Below are positions 1-5,250 of a DNA stretch of 11,301 nucleotides, piece after piece; the first letter of the stretch is position 1; every line of letters starts with the position of its first letter. Below the pieces are notes generated by a model, which worked only from the letters and a program-made list of their open reading frames with translations, had not been told where the DNA came from and searched no databases. The position numbers were made by a program, and so were the translations under genes. This stretch comes from CAYHWW01 sp964360145 (lineage in GTDB: Bacteria; Bdellovibrionota; UBA1018; CAYHWW01): assembly GCA_964360145.1 (NCBI GenBank), contig CAYHWW010000109.1, positions 1 to 11,301 on the forward strand, in the 5' to 3' direction.

Positions 1-24
1 ACTCAGGTTTGTACTCAGGCTTGT
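1..24. repeat. 12-bp tandem repeat coding for KPE units
   Basis: Two consecutive 12-bp units, ACTCAGGTTTGT and ACTCAGGCTTGT, differ at one base, and a partial related TCTCAG follows at 25-30. On the minus strand they encode NKPE and YKPE. The array is cut by the window edge, so its true length is unknown. It lies in the presumed disordered tail of the exported protein. Confidence 0.6.
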
Positions 25-393
25 TCTCAGCCGCAACCGCCAAGCCAGGGGCGGCATCAGACTTGTGCTCAACCGCGGCTTCGTTGCCGACGCTAGTGCC
101 AGGGGCGCTGGGGGCAACGGCATTCTGCTCCATGAGCTTTTTCTGGGCGTCGTGGAGAAACTGGGCGTTACTCACGTCCAACTTCGTTTTGTACGCCTGG
201 GTCGCGCTCAGGTTGCCACCGTTCACACTTGCGGCACTTTTTGCGGCATCGTTCATATTGCTATTGGCCTGGGCCTGGAACAAGGCATCCGCCACGGAGG
301 CATTGCTTTGACCATGNNNNNNNNNNCCCGCGCACTCATGAGAAGAAGCGCCATGGAAACCACGGAAATAGACATAGTGCGTGACCGGTTCAT
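1..393 (-). CDS. Secreted Ala/Gln/Asn-rich protein, 5' part, interrupted by assembly gap
   Basis: I do not recognise this protein. On the minus strand an ATG at 393-391 follows a G-rich ribosome site and begins MNRSRTMSISVVSMALLLMS, a classic Sec signal peptide with Arg residues followed by a hydrophobic core. The frame enters the N gap at 326. Beyond it, the minus frame whose codons begin at 316, 313 and so on has no stop down to position 1; the other two minus frames stop within about 20 codons. The readable part is rich in Ala, Gln, Asn and Lys, with probable helix or coil around FLHDAQKKLMEQ. It then becomes Pro/Ala-rich and ends at the window edge in repeated KPE units. An exported, partly disordered protein is likely. 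No start codon other than 393 is needed if the gap is short. That the two sides are one gene is an inference, because the gap hides the junction. Confidence 0.68.
317..326. other. Assembly gap (10 Ns)
   Basis: Ten consecutive N characters mark a scaffold gap. The frames on either side of the minus-strand gene do not join if the gap is exactly 10 bases. They join if the missing length leaves remainder 2 when divided by 3, so the 10 Ns are probably a placeholder. Confidence 0.97.
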
Positions 394-514
394 AAATCCC
401 CCCCGGGACTGCTTAGAAATAGACAACTAGTATAGTATGGTATCAGATGCCCCGCCCCCGCGAAACAAATAATTTACGTTTACTTTTCAGGTACTTGCAC
501 CCATCCTGAAAACT
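394..514. promoter_or_regulatory. Divergent promoter region between two exported-protein genes
   Basis: This 121-bp AT-rich spacer separates the minus-strand gene starting at 393 from the plus-strand gene starting at 515. The best -10-like hexamer is TATACT on the minus strand (434-429), about 36 bases upstream of the minus ATG. Its overlapping plus-strand partner TATAGT is at 431-436. No convincing -35 hexamer lies 16-18 bp from either, so the exact promoters are uncertain. The position and composition fit a shared divergent control region. Confidence 0.35.
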
Positions 515-1849
515 ATGGGGAGCCTCTTCTCTATTTTTATGTTCGCCCTGGCTGCCCTCGCCTTCCCAAACGAGTTCCAGCCCATTTTGAAGACCCCCCC
601 TCGTCGGGGCCTGGAAATCAAGGTCCTACGGGCCCACACAGCCCTGGTGAAGATGGGGGCCGATGGGGTGGAAACCCTGCTCCCGTCCCTTGATCTGGGC
701 TTTCGCTTTCAGCGGGGTCTGTCCATCCATCCCCGGGCTGTGGTGGCATTGATTCCGGGGCCCGGCGGGGTTGAGATCCCAGTATCCATGGAGCACTCGC
801 GTTTTGAAGGGACCTGGGTCATCTCATCCCTCCCCAGAGACATCAGCATCCGCTTGGTGGATAAAAACGGCCAAGTGGTGGAGCGACTGGAGTTCAGCCT
901 CCAACCCGTGGCCCACGCCGTGCACGTCAGCGAGGCCTGCAAAGCCGCGGGTCTGGAGCTGGACCTCCAGGGCCACACCCCTCCTGGCACGCTCATGCTC
1001 CTTTGCTCGCCTGCGTCTTCCACCGCCACAGTGCTGGCCTTGGGAGCCCAATCCCTGGCCCTCTCCCCCGCCCTTGAGAATGATCGCATTCTCGGAACCC
1101 AGGCGGCCACCCTGGACGTGGATCGCGACAACACCAGCATCCGCGTGGGTTCCGGCTCGCAAGAGCAAGAATATCGCGTGGTCACCCGCAGGGGCGCGGC
1201 CCGCCCCCTCATCGTGAAAAACCTCAGTTTTGAAGGCCGCTTGGGCGCGATCTCTCTCAGCGCAAACCAAATAGACCGCTCCGCGGGAGCTGGCGACAGT
1301 GGCGCCGTCCGCAATTACTCAGGCCTGGCACCGTGGGTCGCAGGGTCCCTCGCATACCATGAGGACGGAGGCGTCGTGGAAATGCGCATCGACACAGGCA
1401 TCTCCCCTGCCTCATTGTCCTCCAAGCCAGGTCATGCCGCCCTCTATCGCCTCACCCCCGGGATACTGCTCTGGCCCCTGCGCAAATCCCACCATTGGTC
1501 CCTGGGGGTTGGCGTTGGCGTCAAACAAGAATGGCATCTCATCAAGAGCTGGTCCCATCGGGATGTGACCATCACGCTCCAACCTGAGCTCTTCTTCAAA
1601 GTCCGCAGGCACTTCATCGCCAGCACCTCCGCCCTCACCTACAGCGCGGGCTTTGCCCCCTCACGATTTCCCGGCGCCAACGGTTTTGGAGATCGTTACA
1701 TTCTCGTTCATGAGCTCGCCTACACCCACCGTGGGGAGTCGGGCCTCCTCTGGGGCTTCTGGCTGAGCCACACCCTGTTCAGGCACCTGCAAGACCAGAT
1801 CGCCACCCGCAGCGAAAGCGCATCCGCGGGCCTCTCTCTCGGCTGGTAA
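515..1849 (+). CDS. Exported protein with C-terminal outer-membrane beta-barrel-like region
   Basis: This 444-residue protein is not one I can assign to a named family. Residues 1-17 form a hydrophobic export signal (FMFALAALA) followed by FPNEF. Residues about 30-235 are a soluble region rich in short beta-like stretches. From about 237 to 444, alternating polar/hydrophobic stretches end with aromatic residues, for example the GVGVGVKQEW and LFFKVRRHFIAS regions. The chain closes on Ser-Leu-Gly-Trp, a terminal aromatic residue as in BAM-inserted outer-membrane proteins. I infer a periplasmic domain plus a barrel in the outer membrane. The first in-frame ATG is at 515; a second at 539 also leaves a hydrophobic core. 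Neither has a good ribosome site, and the signal has no basic residue near its start, so the true start is uncertain. The gene stops 3 bp before the convergent Fic gene. Confidence 0.8.
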   Translation: MGSLFSIFMFALAALAFPNEFQPILKTPPRRGLEIKVLRAHTALVKMGADGVETLLPSLDLGFRFQRGLSIHPRAVVALIPGPGGVEIPVSMEHSRFEGTWVISSLPRDISIRLVDKNGQVVERLEFSLQPVAHAVHVSEACKAAGLELDLQGHTPPGTLMLLCSPASSTATVLALGAQSLALSPALENDRILGTQAATLDVDRDNTSIRVGSGSQEQEYRVVTRRGAARPLIVKNLSFEGRLGAISLSANQIDRSAGAGDSGAVRNYSGLAPWVAGSLAYHEDGGVVEMRIDTGISPASLSSKPGHAALYRLTPGILLWPLRKSHHWSLGVGVGVKQEWHLIKSWSHRDVTITLQPELFFKVRRHFIASTSALTYSAGFAPSRFPGANGFGDRYILVHELAYTHRGESGLLWGFWLSHTLFRHLQDQIATRSESASAGLSLGW

Positions 1850-1852
1850 AAA

Positions 1853-3397
1853 CTATTTCTCTTCAAAGCCTTCGAAGGCATCAGCGATAATGCTTTCGAT
1901 TTGCCCGACTTCACTGTCGGTGAGTTTCGCGAATTCCTTCGTTCTTCGACCGACCGGAAGCTTGCCGTTGTTTTGGCGAATGAACATAAAAAGGTCTTCC
2001 GCTTTTCTATCGGGCATCTCCACGGCATTCATGATTCTTTGGATGGCTCCATCATGTCGATGGAGGAAGTCAATCTCTCTCGGAAGGTCATGTTCTACGG
2101 TCCTTTGCATGCATTCATAGAGGAACTCAGCGGCCTCCGTGCAATCGATATAGCGGTACAAATCTGCGGTCTGATTGAGGACATCAACATTTCGCTCCGC
2201 GGTTGGCCTCCATTTAATGAAGTTCATCAGTGGTCGAGAATGAGCCTGAAGCGTTTTTCGATAGTCTTCGATCCGATCGAACATTACCGAAGAAACCGGG
2301 AATATCAGACCTGCCGGCGTGAATTTCCGTTCGGCCAGCACATGGTGAATGAGGCAACGGTGCAGTCTCCCATTTCCATCCTGAAAAGGATGAATGTAGA
2401 CGAATCCAAATGCCAATGCCGCGGCCTGTAAAACCGGATCAATGCCGTCATCCCGCATCCGGTCATTTGCTTTCAGTATCCCTTGCATGAGATCCGCTAA
2501 GTCGCTGGGGCGGGCACCAATAAACTCTGGAACGGGATCGCCGCTCGGATCGTGCTCGCCAAGAAATACGCCATCGGGTCGTAGTCCAGCAGCTACAAAA
2601 CGCGTATCCTCGATCAAAACCCCGTGTAAGCGCATGATCTCATCTAGAGTGAGATTATTTCGTCCCGCTTGAAGAACCGCGCGACCCCATCGTTCAAGCC
2701 GATTCCGCGGTGGTCGTTCGCCTTCAATTTGGAAACTTGCGCGGCTGTCAGCCAAGAGAAGAAAACTCGCGGCTCTGGCTACGAGATGCGCGCCGGTTCG
2801 ACCAATGGTAGTCTTGGCCTGCTCAGCAAGCAATAGCGCGGTAAACTCAGACAGTTTTTTGGTACGGCGAATGACAGGGCAGAAACCCGCGTTTCCAAGA
2901 AGATTGTCGCGCACGCGATGTCGCTTGGATAAGTGGGGCTTACCCGTGAAGTGTTCCGCGGGGTCAATAAGGTCGATTGCAGCAATCTGAGGAGCATCGG
3001 GCAGATCCAATCTCAGTCCGGTCAGAAGCTCGTAAAAGTACCAGGCACGCCGTGATGCGAGTCCTTGCGGCGTCTCCTCCACCATATTTGCCACAGCTGC
3101 CTTGGGTACTTTGTCGAAAATGCGTTTGAGCAACAGAAGGTCAAGTGGTTCGTTCTTGAGAGCGAAACCCAGATGCTCAGCAAATGTATCGCCGGGCTGG
3201 TACCGCTTGTCGAAAACTTCCCAGCCTGCCTCGCATTTTCGGCTTCCTTTGATATGTGTACCGGATACACAGCTTGGTCGTCGGACCGGAGCTTCGACTT
3301 CTAGTGAATGAACAAGGGCAGACCATCCGGCCAGTTTTGTACCTGCCGGAATGAGTCGATCTTGGAAGATTGATCCCTCCGTGGCTGTAAGTTTCAT
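1853..3397 (-). CDS. Class II Fic domain protein (AMP-transferase family)
   Basis: Fic enzymes usually transfer AMP from ATP to a hydroxyl of a target protein; the target here is unknown. This 514-residue protein carries the complete catalytic motif HPFQDGNGRLHR at residues 336-347, with His336 as catalytic base and the anion hole and Arg intact. Upstream, Ser221-Phe-Gln-Ile-Glu225-Gly matches the inhibitory (S/T)xxxE(G/N) helix, so this is a class II, self-inhibited Fic that needs no separate antitoxin. The substrate flap is probably around GVFLGEHDP (276-284). Residues 1-190 form an N-terminal region I cannot name, and 400-514 are a mostly helical tail. No signal peptide is present, so it is cytoplasmic. 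The start at 3397 has AAGGA 10 bases upstream. Base composition is lower than in its neighbours: 31/60 and 29/60 GC in two hand-counted lines, against 41/60 and 39/60 in flanking genes. That suggests horizontal transfer. Confidence 0.93.
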   Translation of the reverse strand: MKLTATEGSIFQDRLIPAGTKLAGWSALVHSLEVEAPVRRPSCVSGTHIKGSRKCEAGWEVFDKRYQPGDTFAEHLGFALKNEPLDLLLLKRIFDKVPKAAVANMVEETPQGLASRRAWYFYELLTGLRLDLPDAPQIAAIDLIDPAEHFTGKPHLSKRHRVRDNLLGNAGFCPVIRRTKKLSEFTALLLAEQAKTTIGRTGAHLVARAASFLLLADSRASFQIEGERPPRNRLERWGRAVLQAGRNNLTLDEIMRLHGVLIEDTRFVAAGLRPDGVFLGEHDPSGDPVPEFIGARPSDLADLMQGILKANDRMRDDGIDPVLQAAALAFGFVYIHPFQDGNGRLHRCLIHHVLAERKFTPAGLIFPVSSVMFDRIEDYRKTLQAHSRPLMNFIKWRPTAERNVDVLNQTADLYRYIDCTEAAEFLYECMQRTVEHDLPREIDFLHRHDGAIQRIMNAVEMPDRKAEDLFMFIRQNNGKLPVGRRTKEFAKLTDSEVGQIESIIADAFEGFEEK

Positions 3398-3400
3398 CGG

Positions 3401-3466
3401 TCGAAAATCCTTTTTATTGGTCGATTAATACACATAATATCAGTTTTTAATCGAAAATCGTATATT
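3401..3466. promoter_or_regulatory. AT-rich inverted-repeat control region upstream of the Fic gene
   Basis: A perfect 8-bp inverted repeat, TCGATTAA (3421-3428) and TTAATCGA (3447-3454), is separated by 18 bp. The spacer holds a -10-like TATTAT on the minus strand (3439-3434), about 37 bases upstream of the Fic ATG. A direct repeat TCGAAAATC occurs at 3401-3409 and 3451-3459, exactly 50 bp apart. A plus-strand -10-like TATATT lies at 3461-3466 and could serve the gene at 3540. An operator overlapping the Fic promoter is the simplest reading. The regulator is not identifiable, and no good -35 hexamer was found. Confidence 0.42.
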
Positions 3467-3539
3467 GATTTTAGAATGAAAACCCTGAGGTCCGCCCCTG
3501 GACTTTACATTTCGCGTCTCCGCACCTAAGAAGCTGAGA

Positions 3540-5066
3540 ATGATTCTCATAATTGCGGTTCTCAGCATGCTGGGCAGCCACCTCGCCTGGGGCACGGATC
3601 AACACGATCACTTTGAGCACAGGGAGGATGGCGAGGCGCTGAGCGCCCTTTCGCGGATCCGTGGGCAACTGGAAGATTTGAATCATCGTGCGCGGACGGG
3701 GGAAATCTCCCTCGAAGACTCTCTTCTCCTTCGTCGGCATCTGGCGGACGCCGTTGCGCGATCGCTCCAAGAGAACCAAGATCGTGACGCGCTGGGGTTG
3801 GCGCGCACTCCGCTCGCTGTCCGCGCCGTGGAGAAAGCCCAGCACTACGTCATGCACCTGAACCCCGTGGCACTGGCCCGCTGGACCATGTCCATTCTAC
3901 GTAAATACGGCCCTGGCGTCACCGCGGGCTTCGTCATCATGGAGTCCACGGAACAATGGGCGGGCTACTATGCCCTCACCGGCTCTATCCCGTTGCTGCG
4001 GGCCGCCGCGGGCCTCTACAACATCACTCATTTAGGCGATATGCTCTTCGCCTCCGTCTTATTTGGCACGCCCTACGTACTCGACCGCATGGCGTGGGTG
4101 GGCCACTTCATCAAGAACTATGGCGACAACCCCGTGCGCTATCTAGAAGACTTGCGGGCATTGCGCCGGGCCCTGCCCATCGATTGGTCGCTGAACCCCT
4201 ATCTCGACCCCAGCAGCGAGTTCCTTGTCTTGAATCCGGGGTCCTGGCGCCGACGCCTGCTCCCCAACCTGCGGCACACGCTGCAACGAGAGAGCTTTCC
4301 CACGGTGGCTCTCGCCGACCTAGAGACCCTGGCACGACGCCGGGGCGTGGCGCTGCCATCAAGCACCTTGGGCTTTCACGCCCGCACCGAACTCCTCGTT
4401 GCTGGCATCAAGACCACCCTCGAAGGCACCTTGGACCTGGATTCTTTGGTGGCAAGGGCCCACGGTCAAGTGCGCCTCGGCACAAGTGCCGCGGGCACCG
4501 GCCCATCCGCGGATGCCGCAACCATCGAAGCAGAGAGGCTGCGCACCGCGCTTCTCGCCCACATGGAGCACCTCGCGGAGCTTGATCAATATTTGAGGCA
4601 TCGCCCGGCACACAGGCTTTTGTCCCAGTCCTTAAAAGATTTGCGGCGCCTTACATCTGAGCTTCTGGACCCGGCCACTGCGCGAACAGCCGCACGCATC
4701 ATCGCAAGTTTTGAAGAGCACCCAGGCCTCTACCGCGGCGATGTGACCAGTCATGAAATCGCCCAGGCCTTCGGCTGGGACATCGAAGTGGCCAAGCGCT
4801 CTTTGCAGTTCTTCGGCTGGCTCTCCCTCGCAAGAGCCCAGGAAGAGGCGCGCCAAGAGTTGAGCACGGCGCGGCTCAATGTGGTTCTGCGGCTGCACTT
4901 GCTTGAACGCATCGGTGAAGCGGAAACGTTCTGGCAGCTGAGTGAAGCGCTGAGACTCGTGGCTGACAGCTGGCCCGAGGATTATGCGCATATTTTGAAC
5001 CCGCCCGCGGAGGACGATCATGACCACGATGCTGCCTGCGCGGAGGCCCTCTCGCGAAATCCCTAA
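3540..5066 (+). CDS. Exported or membrane-associated protein of unknown function with His/Asp-rich ends
   Basis: I do not recognise this 508-residue protein. It begins with a hydrophobic export signal (residues 1-18, ending near LAWG), then the acidic and His-rich stretch DQHDHFEHRED at 20-30. It closes near the C terminus with EDDHDHD at 491-497; both could bind metal ions, which is an inference. Residues about 124-180 include hydrophobic stretches (VTAGFVIM and the region around DMLFASVLFGTPYV) that may contact or cross a membrane. The rest is mostly predicted helix with many Leu, Ala and Arg residues. The start at 3540 follows a weak purine-rich AAGAAG at 3528-3533, and no earlier ATG is in frame. 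The stop TAA at 5064-5066 directly abuts an inserted element. Before that insertion it probably overlapped the start of the downstream membrane protein, so the two were likely co-translated and may act together. Confidence 0.78.
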   Translation: MILIIAVLSMLGSHLAWGTDQHDHFEHREDGEALSALSRIRGQLEDLNHRARTGEISLEDSLLLRRHLADAVARSLQENQDRDALGLARTPLAVRAVEKAQHYVMHLNPVALARWTMSILRKYGPGVTAGFVIMESTEQWAGYYALTGSIPLLRAAAGLYNITHLGDMLFASVLFGTPYVLDRMAWVGHFIKNYGDNPVRYLEDLRALRRALPIDWSLNPYLDPSSEFLVLNPGSWRRRLLPNLRHTLQRESFPTVALADLETLARRRGVALPSSTLGFHARTELLVAGIKTTLEGTLDLDSLVARAHGQVRLGTSAAGTGPSADAATIEAERLRTALLAHMEHLAELDQYLRHRPAHRLLSQSLKDLRRLTSELLDPATARTAARIIASFEEHPGLYRGDVTSHEIAQAFGWDIEVAKRSLQFFGWLSLARAQEEARQELSTARLNVVLRLHLLERIGEAETFWQLSEALRLVADSWPEDYAHILNPPAEDDHDHDAACAEALSRNP

Positions 5067-5097
5067 GGACCTGTCCATGAATAAATTAGACATTTGG
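5067..5097 (+). repeat. Left terminal inverted repeat of the 179-bp element
   Basis: This 31-bp arm pairs with 5215-5245 at 30 of 31 positions. The tip GGACCTGTCC is itself a short palindrome (GGAC-CT-GTCC). It starts immediately after the TAA stop codon of the upstream gene. Confidence 0.92.
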
Positions 5098-5226
5098 CGC
5101 TCAGCTTTCGAACAGAGTTGGCTGCCACGGAAGGAGCCAAACCGGAAGAATAGCAGCGCTATTCTGAGGATTTTGCGACTGAGTAGCAGTCAAATATGGA
5201 AGAAAGATGGGATGCCAAATGTCTGA
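5077..5226 (+). other. 49-codon open frame spanning most of the inserted element
   Basis: An ATG inside the left inverted repeat opens a 49-residue frame (MNKLDIWRSAFEQ at its start) that ends with TGA inside the right repeat. It is basic and Ser-rich, and I do not recognise it. No ribosome site precedes it except the weak palindromic tip. It could be a relic of a deleted transposase, but chance is as likely. The same frame stays open upstream to an ATG at 5020, inside the previous gene. Confidence 0.15.
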
Positions 5227-5245
5227 TTTATTCATGGACAGGTCC
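5215..5245 (-). repeat. Right terminal inverted repeat of the 179-bp element
   Basis: This is the inverted partner of 5067-5097, with a single mismatch at the pair 5225/5087. It ends one base before the duplicated TAA that runs into the downstream ATG. Its AGGT at 5240-5243 lies 4 bases before that ATG. Confidence 0.92.
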
Positions 5246-5250
5246 TAATG
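5236..5250 (+). promoter_or_regulatory. Ribosome-binding sequence supplied by the element's right end
   Basis: GGACAGGTCCTAATG reads from the tip of the right inverted repeat into the start codon at 5248. AGG(T) is spaced 4-5 bases from the ATG and is the only Shine-Dalgarno-like match. In the transcript it can pair with ACCT at 5069-5072 in the left repeat. Access would therefore depend on opening the stem, for instance by a ribosome terminating at 5064-5066. Confidence 0.5.

Larger units (their letters stand above)
5067..5245. mobile_element. MITE-like element with 31-bp terminal inverted repeats and TAA target duplication
   Basis: The 179-bp segment begins GGACCTGTCC and ends GGACAGGTCC. 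Its outer 31 bp on each side are inverted copies with one mismatch: AATTAG on the left against AATCAG when the right arm is read inward. It is flanked by TAA at 5064-5066 and TAA at 5246-5248, as expected for a 3-bp target duplication. It is too short for a transposase, so it would be a non-autonomous element moved in trans. From memory, the inner part GAATAAATCAGA of the repeat resembles IS903/IS5-family ends, and TNA-type 3-bp duplications occur in some IS5-family groups; that assignment is tentative. Several smaller hairpins lie inside: 5118-5123 with 5135-5140, 5148-5154 with 5158-5164, and 5177-5181 with 5187-5191. Confidence 0.85.

Noticed and set aside
365..425. Direct repeat GAAATAGACA at 365-374 and 416-425
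   Set aside because: One copy lies in signal-peptide coding sequence and the other in the leader; a single 10-bp pair in AT-rich DNA is not enough to claim a site.
65..430. Plus-strand open frame crossing the N gap
   Set aside because: It reads through the unknown bases, has no ribosome site or family likeness, and is opposite a minus-strand gene with a clear signal peptide.
1901..2431. 176-codon plus-strand frame opposite the Fic gene
   Set aside because: The opposite strand has the complete Fic catalytic and inhibitory motifs, and this frame has no recognisable features.
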